Shown here piece after piece: positions 26,176-35,160 of a DNA stretch of 64,000 bases. The notes below the pieces were generated by a model. The model was not told where the DNA came from, searched no databases, and was given only the letters and a program-made list of their open reading frames with translations. The stretch comes from Agrobacterium cavarae. Lineage in GTDB: Bacteria > Pseudomonadota > Alphaproteobacteria > Rhizobiales > Rhizobiaceae. Made by a program: the position numbers and the translations under genes. Numbering within the stretch: position 1 is the first letter of the stretch; each line of letters opens with the position of its first letter. Where the stretch lies: the NCBI RefSeq assembly GCF_004310285.1, contig NZ_SISF01000033.1, positions 1-64,000 on the forward strand. The letters are read 5' to 3'.

Positions 26176-27836
26176 CGACTTTGGGAAAGAGAACCGGCGG
26201 GCAGCTGATTGTCGAGGCGCTGAAAGCCAATGGCGTATCGCGCGTCTCCTGCGTGCCGGGCGAAAGCTATCTGGCGGTTCTGGACGCGCTCTATGAAAGC
26301 GGCATCGAGACCGTCGTCTGCCGCCAGGAAGGTGGCGCCGCAATGATGGCCGACACCTGGGGCCGCCTGACCGGCGAACCCGGCATCTGCATGGTCACAC
26401 GCGGTCCAGGCGCCACCAATGCGTCCGCCGGCCTGCATGTCGCAAGACAGGATTCGATCCCGATGATCCTCTTCATCGGCCAGGTGCAGCGCGACGCACG
26501 CGAACGCGAAGCCTTCCAGGAAGTCGAATATCGCCGCGCCTTCACCGAATTTGCCAAATGGGTTGGCGAGATCGACGATGCCCGCCGAATCCCTGAATTT
26601 GTCACACGCGCCTTTGCGGTGGCAACATCCGGCCGCCCCGGCCCCGTCGTGCTGACACTGCCCGAAGACATGCTGGTGGAAGAGGTCGAAGCCCCCGAAG
26701 CCAAAGCTTATACGCCGGTCGAAAACCATCCCGGCCGCAAGCAGATGGAGAAGTTCACAGACCTACTCGCAAACGCCAAGCGTCCGATGTTCATCCTCGG
26801 CGGCACGCGCTGGTCGGAAGCAGCAGTTGCCTCCTTCAAGAATTTTGCTGAAAGCCTGAAGGTGCCGGTCGGCTGCTCCTTCCGCCGCCAGATGCTCTTC
26901 GATCACACGAGTTCCTCTTATGCAGGCGATGTCGGCATCGGCATCAATCCGGCGCTATCGAAGGAGATCAAGGAGTCCGATCTCATCGTGCTTGTCGGCG
27001 CCCGCATGTCGGAAATGCCGTCCTCCGGCTACACCATGCTGGACATCCCCTACCCATCTCAGACGCTGGTGCATGTCTTCCCAGAGGCCGAGGAGCTTGG
27101 CCGCATATATCGCCCGGATCTCGCCATCTGCGCCGCGCCAGAGGACTTCGTCGGAGCTCTGGCAGAGCTCAAAATGGATGCAAACCCAGCTTGGGCAGAA
27201 CGCACCTCTGCCATGCACGAGGCCTATCTGAAATGGTCCACACCACCCAAGACCGGTCCCGGCAACGTGCAGATGGGGCCGATCATGGACTGGATCGAGG
27301 CAAATGTGCCAGAAGATGCGATCTTCACCAACGGGGCCGGCAACTACGCCACATGGGTCCACCGCTTCCACCGTTTCCGCCGCTTCAACACACAAGCCGC
27401 GCCCACCTCCGGCTCCATGGGTTATGGCCTGCCCGCAGCCGTTGCGGCAAAACACCTCTTCCCGGCACGAGAAGTCATCTGCTTTGCGGGTGATGGCTGC
27501 TTCATGATGCACGGACAGGAATTCATCACCGCCGTGCGCTACGGCCTGCCGATCATCACGGTGCTCGTCAACAACGGCACCTATGGCACGATCCGCATGC
27601 ACCAGGAGCGGGAATATCCCGGCCGCGTCAGCGCCACCGATCTCGTCAACCCGGATTTCGTCGCCTATGCCAAGGCCTTCGGCGGACATGGGGAGTTGGT
27701 GGAAAAGACCGAAGACTTTGGTCCTGCCTTCGAGCGCGCACGCGCCAGCGGCAAGGCGGCCATCATCGAAATCAAGCTCGACGCAGAAGCCATTACCCCT
27801 GCCCGCACGCTGACGCAGATCAGGAACAAGAGCTGA
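26172..27836 (+). CDS. Thiamine-diphosphate enzyme, acetolactate-synthase/oxalyl-CoA-decarboxylase superfamily
   Basis: The 554-residue enzyme has the Pyr domain with likely catalytic Glu53 (CRQEGGAAMMADTWGR), a central domain (RPMFILGGTRWSE), and a PP domain with the ThDP motif GDG at about 439-441 through VNN at about 467. It resembles IlvB-like proteins called acetolactate synthase, but the valine/isoleucine IlvN partner is absent and it is coupled to a CoA-transferase. A decarboxylase or C-C lyase acting on a CoA ester is the better guess from context. The exact substrate is not readable. Confidence 0.85.
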   Translation: MTTLGKRTGGQLIVEALKANGVSRVSCVPGESYLAVLDALYESGIETVVCRQEGGAAMMADTWGRLTGEPGICMVTRGPGATNASAGLHVARQDSIPMILFIGQVQRDAREREAFQEVEYRRAFTEFAKWVGEIDDARRIPEFVTRAFAVATSGRPGPVVLTLPEDMLVEEVEAPEAKAYTPVENHPGRKQMEKFTDLLANAKRPMFILGGTRWSEAAVASFKNFAESLKVPVGCSFRRQMLFDHTSSSYAGDVGIGINPALSKEIKESDLIVLVGARMSEMPSSGYTMLDIPYPSQTLVHVFPEAEELGRIYRPDLAICAAPEDFVGALAELKMDANPAWAERTSAMHEAYLKWSTPPKTGPGNVQMGPIMDWIEANVPEDAIFTNGAGNYATWVHRFHRFRRFNTQAAPTSGSMGYGLPAAVAAKHLFPAREVICFAGDGCFMMHGQEFITAVRYGLPIITVLVNNGTYGTIRMHQEREYPGRVSATDLVNPDFVAYAKAFGGHGELVEKTEDFGPAFERARASGKAAIIEIKLDAEAITPARTLTQIRNKS

Positions 27837-27985
27837 AGTCGCAGCCATTCCTCTCTTCCCTCGGTCCTGTCTCCGTGACAGAAATCAGCTGAAGCGCGTG
27901 AGCGCGATAAAGTAGACACGACAGTCCGGTATACCGGGCTGGCTTGATCTCTTTGACGAGCAGGAATGAGGAACGACAGACTGCC

Positions 27986-28750
27986 ATGCACAACAGCAAA
28001 ATCCCGGTCATAACACCCCGCAATGCCAAGATCGAAGCTTCGGCCGGTGCTCCCTTCGAAGCTATCCGAGTGGCACGCGATGTACTGCTGACATCACGAA
28101 CCTGCGGTCTGGCAACTCTCGATCCCGCAAGCGGCTACCCCTACAATACCGCCACCAACATCGCCGTCGAGCCGGATGGAACGCCGTTCTTTTTCGCCGC
28201 GCGCCTGGCGCTTCATGCGCGCAACATCGAGGCTGATCCGCGCATCTCGCTGGTGCTGGCTCCCTTTAACAAGGGCGACGCCCTTACCTTGCCCCGTCTG
28301 ACATTGGTCGGCCGGGCGGAACTGATGAGCGACGCGGAAACACCACTTGCCAAGGCGCGCTATATCGCGCGCTACCCAAAGGCCAAGCTCTACCTCGGTT
28401 TGCCGGACACCCAGCTTTACCGGATGAGGATTGACGGCGTGCAAATCAATGGCGGCCCTGCGCGCAACGCCAGCAACATCACCGCCGACGACCTGCGCAC
28501 GGATTTGACCGGCGCAGAAAGTTTGATCGCTGCGGTCGATGACGAGATTGTCCGCATCAACGCGGTCAAAGGCGAAGCCTCACGGCTCGCCGTCATGGCC
28601 GGTAAAAAGCCCGGCGCATGGAAGGTCACCTCGATCGATCCGGACGGCATCAATCTGGCCTCGTCACAGGATCTGGCAAGACTGTGGTTTGCCGAGCGGG
28701 TCACCGACTTGAATCAACTTACCAAGGCACTGACTCAATCTGCGAAGTGA
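27986..28750 (+). CDS. HugZ-like pyridoxamine-phosphate-oxidase-fold protein
   Basis: The 254-residue protein has an N-terminal split-barrel (LLTSRTCGLATLDPASGYPYNTATNIAVEPDGTPFFFAARLALHARNIEADPRISL) and a C-terminal DUF2470-like region (DDEIVRINAVKGEASRLAVMAGKKPGAWKVTSIDPDGINL). This arrangement is typical of HugZ-type haem oxygenases and related flavin/haem-binding proteins. Function as haem degrader is possible; no iron-box motif was seen upstream. An in-frame TTG 14 codons upstream is an alternative start. Confidence 0.78.
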   Translation: MHNSKIPVITPRNAKIEASAGAPFEAIRVARDVLLTSRTCGLATLDPASGYPYNTATNIAVEPDGTPFFFAARLALHARNIEADPRISLVLAPFNKGDALTLPRLTLVGRAELMSDAETPLAKARYIARYPKAKLYLGLPDTQLYRMRIDGVQINGGPARNASNITADDLRTDLTGAESLIAAVDDEIVRINAVKGEASRLAVMAGKKPGAWKVTSIDPDGINLASSQDLARLWFAERVTDLNQLTKALTQSAK

Positions 28751-28806
28751 TCGCGGTAAGAGATTCGGTTTAAACGATTTTTCGGCTTCACATATTCTCC
28801 GCAACA

Positions 28807-28833
28807 AAAAAGCCGGCCCAATGGACCGGCTTT
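28807..28833 (-). terminator. Terminator of the ridA-like gene
   Basis: AAAGCCGG (28809-28816) pairs with CCGGCTTT (28826-28833), further extended by G-C pairs; the minus strand then reads TTTTTTGTTGC. Confidence 0.8.
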
Positions 28834-28855
28834 CAAAACATCTGTCGCCTGATGA

Positions 28856-29197
28856 TCAGATCGCGGCAGTGACGATGAACTCGACCTTGTAGTCCGGCGT
28901 TGCCAGCGCAGCTTCGCTGGTGGCGCGCGCCGGTGGGTTGGCCGGGTCGATCCAGCCTTCCCAGACGGCGTTCATCTCACCGAAGGTGGACATGTCGGAA
29001 AGGTAGATGATCGTCTGCAGGATCTTCGACTTGTCGGAGCCGGCCAGAGCCAGCAGGCGATCGACTTCAGCCAGCGCGGACTTGCTCTGTTCGGTCACGG
29101 AGGTGCCTTCGCCGACCTGGCCTGCGAGGTAGACGGTGTTGCCGTGAACGACGGCGCCGCTCATGCGCTTGCCCGGTTCGATACGCTTGATGCTCAT
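28856..29197 (-). CDS. RidA family (enamine/imine deaminase-like)
   Basis: The 113-residue protein matches the RidA/YjgF fold: MSGAVVHGNTVYLAGQVGE, DKSKILQTIIYLSDMSTFGEMNAVWEGW, and PPARATSEAALATPDYKVEFIVTAAI with Arg91 at the place of the catalytic Arg of RidA. The family hydrolyses reactive imines and enamines, but some subfamilies act on other small molecules. AGGAGT precedes the ATG. It is probably co-transcribed with the DUF442 gene upstream. Confidence 0.88.
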   Translation of the reverse strand: MSIKRIEPGKRMSGAVVHGNTVYLAGQVGEGTSVTEQSKSALAEVDRLLALAGSDKSKILQTIIYLSDMSTFGEMNAVWEGWIDPANPPARATSEAALATPDYKVEFIVTAAI

Positions 29198-29240
29198 GGA
29201 AATACTCCTGTTTGGTAGGCTTTAGATAAACGGCGCGGGA

Positions 29241-29579
29241 TCAACCGCGCAGATGATGAGTCTTTTCGTAAATAGCGGTGGAGCGCGCACCGGAACGGCA
29301 ATAGCCGAGCATCGGGCGCTGCAATTCGTCCAGCGCATCCACCATGCCGCTAACCGCATCCGGATCGACGCCGAAGCGACCAACCGGCACATGCATGATC
29401 GTCAGGCCGAGCTCTTCAGCCCGTTCGGCGATATCGGCAAAACGCGGCTGGCCTTCCTCCTCGTCATCGGGTCGATGGCAAACGATGGATTTGAACCCGA
29501 GCGCCTTCACCTCATCGAGATCGGCCACGCTGATCTGGCCGGTTACGGAGTAATCGTCATCGATGCGTCTGATATCCAT
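29241..29579 (-). CDS. DUF442/TIGR01244-family phosphatase-like (Blh-type) protein
   Basis: The 112-residue protein starts MDIRRIDDDYSVTGQIS and has a phosphatase-like loop with Cys94 and Arg99 in YCRSGARS. Blh/BigR-linked proteins of this family act in sulfide metabolism in rhizobia, but here there is no partner for that role. The ATG at 29579 has GGAGG upstream; the frame extends 32 codons further. It precedes the ridA-like gene on the same strand with a 43-base gap. Confidence 0.78.
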   Translation of the reverse strand: MDIRRIDDDYSVTGQISVADLDEVKALGFKSIVCHRPDDEEEGQPRFADIAERAEELGLTIMHVPVGRFGVDPDAVSGMVDALDELQRPMLGYCRSGARSTAIYEKTHHLRG

Positions 29580-29703
29580 CTTCTGTCCTCCGAGGGCGAC
29601 GGCATTGCGGAACCCAAAGCCCCGCCATTTCGCAAAATCCGTATCCGATGTAAGGGGTTGAGCCGGACGCGTCAATGACAGGCTTTTTCAATTAAACAGC
29701 CGT

Positions 29704-30540
29704 TTAGAGAATAGAAAAGCGCAAACCATAGCTGCGGCTCTCACCCGGCTGCAACATATTGAACTCGCCTGCTCTTACCAACTCGGCACGGTCCACCCAG
29801 CGATGCGAGACCGGCTCTATGCCAAGCACATTGGCCGGCGCCTTCTGGTTTCGCCACATCTGCAGATAGGGCAATGTGTTAGTGCGAAACGAGACTTTCA
29901 GGCGCCGCCCACCAATGGATGCCATCGGCCCAAGCGTCAGCGATGCCCAGCCATTTTCTCCTTGCGCCGGCACACAAAAGACGCTGCCCGGCTCGTCTCC
30001 GAAGCGCCATCCGAAACCACCGCCGTCAAAGGACGCGCCCTGAAGCCGCACCGCACCGTCAAACAGCTTCGCGGCAACGTTCATGTGATACATGAGGAAT
30101 GTCGGACGAGCATGATCGCTGGTGTTGGTCACCCGGTCCTCAAGGCTCACCTCACCGCTCGCTCCATCGATTCGCCAGACCCGCTCCAGGAGCGCTGTCC
30201 CGCCGTCAGCGAGCGAGACAGGAACCTGTGCTGCTGCTTCGGCATTACCATCCGATACGGACCAGCGCGTGATCTCGGCCGGATGAGAGGAGAAAGAGCC
30301 ATGCAAGGGAAACTTTCTCCCGCTCGCATCACCCGGAATGGGCTGCGGATGACGGATATGGTCTGGACCGCAGGTGAACAAAAACCCCTCGAGCGAATGA
30401 TCGATACGGGGGTCGCCATCGTCCGGAATGGCGCGCTCGGGCGCAATGTTCACACCTTCGACGATGCAGGGGCCGATATCGAGCACAGAGGTCTCGTCAA
30501 GGAAAATGGACGGCGACTTTCCGGCTTTGAACTCTTTCAT
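29704..30540 (-). CDS. Galactose-mutarotase-like protein (DUF4432 type)
   Basis: The 278-residue protein resembles the aldose-1-epimerase beta-sandwich: LEGFLFTCGPDHIRHPQPIPG, FPLHGSFSSHPAEI, a central MYHMNVAAKLFDGA and a C-terminal VLGIEPVSHRW. His pairs typical for mutarotases lie in HGSFSSHP. Substrate unknown. It is a single gene divergent from the L,D-transpeptidase. AAAG upstream is a weak ribosome site. Confidence 0.65.
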   Translation of the reverse strand: MKEFKAGKSPSIFLDETSVLDIGPCIVEGVNIAPERAIPDDGDPRIDHSLEGFLFTCGPDHIRHPQPIPGDASGRKFPLHGSFSSHPAEITRWSVSDGNAEAAAQVPVSLADGGTALLERVWRIDGASGEVSLEDRVTNTSDHARPTFLMYHMNVAAKLFDGAVRLQGASFDGGGFGWRFGDEPGSVFCVPAQGENGWASLTLGPMASIGGRRLKVSFRTNTLPYLQMWRNQKAPANVLGIEPVSHRWVDRAELVRAGEFNMLQPGESRSYGLRFSIL

Positions 30541-30752
30541 CAGTGGCTTCTCCCACGCATGTCTATGACGCCTTCGAATGAGGCTTGTCCCGCGCGAATG
30601 CGTAATATCTGTGATGCTATTGACGCAAGTTCACGCAAAAGCGATCGCAAGGGCCAGAAATTAAGATTGCATTAACCGCGAATTCACCTTTTTCACAATA
30701 GGGTCAAGATTACCGTGTGTTTATTGGGACTAACCCAAGGGATCGCAAGAAC

Positions 30753-32210
30753 GTGAAACTTTTTCTTAACGCCGTGTTCTGTCTGGCAGTCGCAGCATCG
30801 CCGGTGCTTGCACCGTCGCACGCCTCCGCACAGCAGCGCTATGTCACTCAGGAACAGGGCGTCCTGGTCGCGCCCGACGGCACCGTTCTCGACTATCTGC
30901 CGAACCCGAATGATGTGGTCATCAGCCGTGATCGCATGGGCCGCACCGTCTATTACGACCGCTATGGCAACCTCGTCGGCACGCAGATGCCGGGCGGCGC
31001 TCAGCAGCAGCGGCAGGCGCCGCGCGACCCGTACCAGGCGCAGCGAGATCCCTACTACAGCGAACCCGACACCTATTATCCCCCGCCGCCCGGCCGATAC
31101 CGCGAGCCTGAACAGCCGCGCCGCAGCTATGGCTATCAGGAGAATCAGCGCTCTCAACAGGGTAACGGCCAGTACCGCGACTACCGTGAGTTCCGCAATG
31201 ATGGCATCGGCGACGATGTCTATACGGGCTCGGTCGAGCCCCAGCGCGGCGATGTCGAGAGCGGCCCGTTGAGCCAGCCGATGCCGGGTGAAAGCACGAC
31301 AGCCGCCGTGCCACAGCCGGACCATCTGATCGAGCGTAATCAGCCGGTCACCGCACCGGTCAATCGCTCGCGCCAGGAAATCGTCGCTCTTCAAGTCTTT
31401 CTCGACCGCGAGGGCATTTCGCCCGGCGTCATCGACGGCAAGATGGGCGACAACGTCAACAAGGCCATTTCCGCCTGGCAGGAGATGACCGGCGAGCGGC
31501 TGGACCCGAACAACACCGACGACATTCTCGAGCGTCTTCGTAACAGCGGCGGCATGGCGATCGTCGACTACACGATCACCGCAGCAGATGCGGCAGGCCC
31601 CTATGTCGCTTCCATCCCGGATGACTATGCCGCCAAGGCTGAGCTTCCCGCCATGTCCTACACGTCCACCACGGAAGCGCTGGCCGAGCGATTCCACATG
31701 GACGAGACCTATCTGAAGGAACTCAACCCCGGCGTTGATTTCACCGTTCCCGGCACGATCATCAAGGTTGCCAATCCGGGTGAACCAAAGAAGGGCCAGG
31801 TCGCGCGCATCGTGGCGCACAAGGGCATCAAGCAGGTCTTTGCTTACGACGAGGGCGGCACGCTGATCGCCGCCTACCCTGCGACCATCGGTTCTTCGGA
31901 CACACCGTCCCCAAGCGGCACCCACACGGTGGAGCGTATCGCGCTCAATCCGGGCTATACGTACAACCCGAAGATCAACTTCCAGCAGGGGCAGAACACC
32001 CAGATCCTGCAGATCCCGCCAGGGCCGAACGGCCCCGTCGGGACGGTATGGATCGCGCTTTCCAAGCCGACATACGGCATCCATGGGACGCCGGAACCTT
32101 CCAAGATCGGCAAGACCAACAGCCATGGCTGTATCCGCCTGACCAACTGGGACGCCACGGAGCTTGCCAAGATGGTCCGCCCCGGTGTCGTGGTAGAATT
32201 TGCCGAATAG
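30753..32210 (+). CDS. L,D-transpeptidase, ErfK/YbiS/YcfS/YnhG type
   Basis: The 485-residue protein has a signal peptide (FLNAVFCLAVAASPVLAPSHASA), a Tyr/Pro/Arg-rich linker, a peptidoglycan-binding-like region (ALQVFLDREGISPGVIDGKMGDNVNKAI), a LysM-like stretch (ALAERFHMDETYLKELNPG), and a YkuD domain with HGTPEPSKIGKTNSHGCIRL; Cys460 is the nucleophile. It makes 3-3 crosslinks or anchors proteins to peptidoglycan; L,D-linkages are abundant in Agrobacterium. I start at GTG 30753; GTG at 30717 is upstream in frame. Confidence 0.9.
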   Translation: MKLFLNAVFCLAVAASPVLAPSHASAQQRYVTQEQGVLVAPDGTVLDYLPNPNDVVISRDRMGRTVYYDRYGNLVGTQMPGGAQQQRQAPRDPYQAQRDPYYSEPDTYYPPPPGRYREPEQPRRSYGYQENQRSQQGNGQYRDYREFRNDGIGDDVYTGSVEPQRGDVESGPLSQPMPGESTTAAVPQPDHLIERNQPVTAPVNRSRQEIVALQVFLDREGISPGVIDGKMGDNVNKAISAWQEMTGERLDPNNTDDILERLRNSGGMAIVDYTITAADAAGPYVASIPDDYAAKAELPAMSYTSTTEALAERFHMDETYLKELNPGVDFTVPGTIIKVANPGEPKKGQVARIVAHKGIKQVFAYDEGGTLIAAYPATIGSSDTPSPSGTHTVERIALNPGYTYNPKINFQQGQNTQILQIPPGPNGPVGTVWIALSKPTYGIHGTPEPSKIGKTNSHGCIRLTNWDATELAKMVRPGVVVEFAE

Positions 32211-32228
32211 TATCCGGTCCCTTTGAAC

Positions 32229-32263
32229 AAAAATCCCCGGCCAGGTCATGGCCGGGGATTTTT
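32229..32263. terminator. Bidirectional terminator after the L,D-transpeptidase
   Basis: AAAAATCCCCGGCCA and TGGCCGGGGATTTTT form a perfect 15-bp stem with a five-base loop. T-runs lie on both strands, so it can also end the convergent MFS gene. Confidence 0.9.
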
Positions 32264-32313
32264 CGTTTGAGCGGTTTGTTTGACTCAGCAGATGATCGAG
32301 ACCATCCGAAGCC

Positions 32314-33543
32314 TCAGCCCACTCTCACTGCCCGCTGCTCACTTCTCCGCTCTGTGAGGAAGAAGCCGAGAGCCATGACCGGCAAGGCGAAGCCTAGCCA
32401 GGATGCCGCTGTCCACTGTCCGTGGGAATAGGCCCAGCCGCCAAGCGCCGATCCGACCGCACCGCCCATGAAGAAGGTTGCCATGAAGACGCCGTTGAGG
32501 CGGCTGCGAAACTCTGCGCCGAGCGCAAAGATGGCACGCTGGCTCAGCACCAGATTGGTGGTGACGGCAAAGTCCAGGATGATGGCGGCGACAACCAGCA
32601 GTGCCAGAGACAGATGGGATCCTTCCGGCGCGATATGGGTGACGAGGAAAGACGTCGCAGCTGTGATGAGCGCAAAGAGCGTTGCCCCCCATGTCCAGCC
32701 GCGATCCGCGACGCGTCCGGCGATGGGAGCCGCAATCGCACCGGCCGCACCCGCCAAGGCAAAGAGCGCGATTTGTCCCTGCGTCAGTTGGAAAGCCGGG
32801 CCGCTCAGATAAAGCGGCGTGGTCGTCCAAAACAGGCTGAAGGCGCCAAACATCGCTGCCTGATAGGCAGACCGCCGCTGCAGGATCGGTGTCGTGCGCG
32901 CAAGCTCCGCCATGGATGCCAGAAGCGCACGATAGGGCAGCTTCGCATCCGGCATGCGCCGTGGCAACTGACGATGGAGCACCATTGCCAGAATACCCAT
33001 CGCCACAGCAGAGACGAGGAAGACGCCACGCCAGGAGACAAACTCCGAGAGAATACTGGAGACCGGGCGCGCCAGCATGATGCCGACCATCAAGCCGCTC
33101 ATGACATTGCCGACCACCCGTCCGCGGATCGCAGCCGGCGTCATATGCGCGGCGAAGGGCACGATCATCTGTACCGCAACCGAACTGACGCCGACGAGGA
33201 ACATTGCAAACAGAAAGGGGCCGGCATGCGGCGCGAGCGCCGCGGCAATCAGAGCCAGAACCGCTGTCGCAACCGTACCGACGATCAGCTTGCGATTTTC
33301 CACCAGATCGCCGAGCGGCACGACGAACAGAAGGCCAAGACCATAGCCGATCTGGGTCAGAGTCACGATCAATCCAGTCGCTGCGGGTGATAGGCCGAGT
33401 TCATGGCCGATCACGCCTGCCAAGGGCTGCGCATAATAGATGTTCGCTGCCACGAGCCCACAGGCGCTCGCCAGCAAGAAAATCATGGCGGACGACATCG
33501 TCTCTGCCACCGCTTCATTCGTGTCGACAGCTTTCAAAGCCAT
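32314..33543 (-). CDS. MFS transporter
   Basis: The 409-residue protein has twelve predicted membrane segments and the MFS loop motif GDLVENRKLIVG after helix 2; the second half starts with RVADRG. It resembles YajR/Bcr-like drug-efflux MFS permeases, though the substrate is not proven. It is preceded by a 16-bp operator (33561-33576) like that before the TetR gene upstream, 48 bases away on the same strand, so the TetR protein probably represses it. Confidence 0.85.
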   Translation of the reverse strand: MALKAVDTNEAVAETMSSAMIFLLASACGLVAANIYYAQPLAGVIGHELGLSPAATGLIVTLTQIGYGLGLLFVVPLGDLVENRKLIVGTVATAVLALIAAALAPHAGPFLFAMFLVGVSSVAVQMIVPFAAHMTPAAIRGRVVGNVMSGLMVGIMLARPVSSILSEFVSWRGVFLVSAVAMGILAMVLHRQLPRRMPDAKLPYRALLASMAELARTTPILQRRSAYQAAMFGAFSLFWTTTPLYLSGPAFQLTQGQIALFALAGAAGAIAAPIAGRVADRGWTWGATLFALITAATSFLVTHIAPEGSHLSLALLVVAAIILDFAVTTNLVLSQRAIFALGAEFRSRLNGVFMATFFMGGAVGSALGGWAYSHGQWTAASWLGFALPVMALGFFLTERRSEQRAVRVG

Positions 33544-33560
33544 AACGTCACTCCAAATTA

Positions 33561-33576
33561 GGAAACAATCATTTCC
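33561..33576. promoter_or_regulatory. TetR operator before the MFS gene
   Basis: GGAAACAATCATTTCC lies 17 bases before the MFS ATG. It matches GGAAATGATCGTTTCC before the TetR gene when read on the opposite strand. Confidence 0.72.
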
Positions 33577-33591
33577 AAATTAAACAAAAGA

Positions 33592-34212
33592 TCAATCGAA
33601 AATGCGCATGGCGGCATCCACGACCGAAGACATATCCTCCCGTGAGGGGCCGGTCTTGCCGACAACCCGCATTCCATACAGCAGGCAGAGCGCCGTCTTG
33701 GCCAGAACGTCCGCATCGCCCCGACCCGTAACAGAGCCATCCGCCTGCCCTTCCCGCACAAGGCGGGCCAGTATCTTCTCGCGCGCCTCGATGGCGCTGC
33801 GCACCACGCGCGCCACATCGGCATCGAGCGACGCCAGATCGGCGGCGGCCCCGACGATCAGGCAACCCTGCTCACCGGACGGGCCCGCCGAGTTGCCGGC
33901 ATAAAACTCCATCGCCGCCCTCAGCCTCTCGCGGCCATTTTCACCGGCTTGCACCTTGGCCTCGAACCGCTTCGTCTGCACCAGCTTGTAGCGCTCGACC
34001 GCAGCGATATAGATATCCTTCTTGTCCTTGAACGCCTTGTAGAGACTGCCCTGCGTCAGTTCCATCGCCTCCGTCAGATCGCCCACCGAGGTGGCATGGA
34101 AGCCACGCTCGGAAAACACACCAATCGCCCTGTCGATAGCGGCATCAACATCGAACTCGCGCGGTCGGCCGCGCTGGCGATTGGGCAATGGCGAGGAGGC
34201 AATCTCTGTCAT
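33592..34212 (-). CDS. TetR-family repressor
   Basis: The 206-residue protein has an N-terminal TetR helix-turn-helix (AIGVFSERGFHATSVGDLTEAMELTQGSLYKAFKDKKDIYIAAVERY), preceded by RQRGRPREFDVDAAI. The C-terminal ligand domain has Cys in EQGCLIVGAA, typical of AcrR/YxaF-like regulators. It starts at the ATG 34212, 13 bases downstream of the operator at 34226. It sits upstream of the MFS gene and likely autoregulates. Confidence 0.9.
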   Translation of the reverse strand: MTEIASSPLPNRQRGRPREFDVDAAIDRAIGVFSERGFHATSVGDLTEAMELTQGSLYKAFKDKKDIYIAAVERYKLVQTKRFEAKVQAGENGRERLRAAMEFYAGNSAGPSGEQGCLIVGAAADLASLDADVARVVRSAIEAREKILARLVREGQADGSVTGRGDADVLAKTALCLLYGMRVVGKTGPSREDMSSVVDAAMRIFD

Positions 34213-34225
34213 GGATCGAGATATA

Positions 34226-34241
34226 GGAAATGATCGTTTCC
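34226..34241. promoter_or_regulatory. TetR operator before the TetR gene
   Basis: GGAAATGATCGTTTCC is an imperfect palindrome (GGAAA-N6-TTTCC) 13 bases upstream of the TetR start. It pairs with the site at 33561. Confidence 0.72.
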
Positions 34242-34378
34242 AAATCAAGCAAAAGTTTTCAGCCTTTGTCATGGAATGGCCTCCTCACAGAGAATTCCCC
34301 TCGTCAAAAAGGCCACAGAATGTTCCCGATTTGGGAATTTTCTTGCCTGAGCATGCCCTTTGTGTTACGTGGTGATGT

Positions 34379-34675
34379 ATGCAGATCATCGCCAAATCAA
34401 CGTTAAAGGCTTTCTGGGAGCACCACTCTCAAGCTGAGACTTCGCTGAGGACGTGGCATGCAATTGTCAGCAAAGCGGATTGGACGGGCCCCTCGGACGT
34501 AAAGGCCACATTTGGCGCTACGGTTGATTTTGTTTCGGACAACAGGATCATATTCGACATCGCGGGAAACAAATATCGACTGATCGTGCATGTTGCTTAT
34601 GCGTATAAACGGGTGCTGATAAAATTCATCGGCACCCACAACCAATATGACAAGATCAACCCGGAGACAGTGTAA
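34379..34675 (+). CDS. higB: HigB-type mRNA-interferase toxin
   Basis: The 98-residue protein has the HigB fold signature: an N-terminal STLKAFWEHHSQAETSLRTWHAIVSKADW, then VDFVSDNRIIFDIAGNKYRLIVHVAYAYKRVLIKFIGTHNQYDKI. HigB toxins cleave mRNA at the ribosome. Its stop overlaps the start of higA (TAATG). Base composition is lower in GC than its neighbours, suggesting transfer. The order toxin-antitoxin is typical of higBA. Confidence 0.9.
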   Translation: MQIIAKSTLKAFWEHHSQAETSLRTWHAIVSKADWTGPSDVKATFGATVDFVSDNRIIFDIAGNKYRLIVHVAYAYKRVLIKFIGTHNQYDKINPETV

Positions 34676-35070
34676 TGGATAACATTCGCGCCATCAGGAA
34701 CAATGATGACCTCGCATGGGCCATTGCCGAGGTCTCACCCTACTTCGATAATCCGCCGGAACGGGGAACGCCTGAAGGGGAACGCTTCGATATTCTAGCG
34801 GCTCTCATAGAAGCCTATGAAGATAAGCACTACCCGATCGATGCGCCTGAACCGGTGGAGTTAATAAGGTCGCATATGGAGATGACCGGCCGAACACAGT
34901 CGGATCTCGGCGCGCTTTTCGGCTCCCGCTCTCGCGCATCTGAAGTGCTGAACAAGAAGCGCGCCTTGACCGTAGACATGATCTATAAGCTTCATAAGGA
35001 ATGGGGCATTCCCGCAGATTGTTTGGTGAAGCCCTATCATCTCGCGACCCAGCAAAGGGACGTTGCGTAA
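34675..35070 (+). CDS. higA: HigA-type antitoxin, HTH
   Basis: The 131-residue protein has a helix-turn-helix of the XRE type near residues 66-118: HMEMTGRTQSDLGALFGSRSRASEVLNKKRALTVDMIYKLHKEWGIP. The N-terminal half with YFDNPPERGTPEGERFDILAALIEAYEDKHYPID is a known HigA opening (neutralises HigB and binds the operon promoter). It overlaps higB by one base. Confidence 0.9.
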   Translation: MDNIRAIRNNDDLAWAIAEVSPYFDNPPERGTPEGERFDILAALIEAYEDKHYPIDAPEPVELIRSHMEMTGRTQSDLGALFGSRSRASEVLNKKRALTVDMIYKLHKEWGIPADCLVKPYHLATQQRDVA

Positions 35071-35160
35071 GTCAGAGCACCCCGTTGTCGTGGAAGCGAT
35101 CATAACAGGGGCACGGCAAACCAGGACGGTGAGCGCCCTGGCTTGCATCGCAGTTGCCGA

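Noticed and set aside
26172..27836. Calling the ThDP protein acetolactate synthase IlvB
   Set aside because: No IlvN subunit follows and it is coupled to a CoA-transferase; the general superfamily call is safer.
30693..32249. Minus-strand open frame of about 518 codons over the L,D-transpeptidase gene
   Set aside because: Antisense shadow; the plus strand carries a full signal peptide and YkuD domain.
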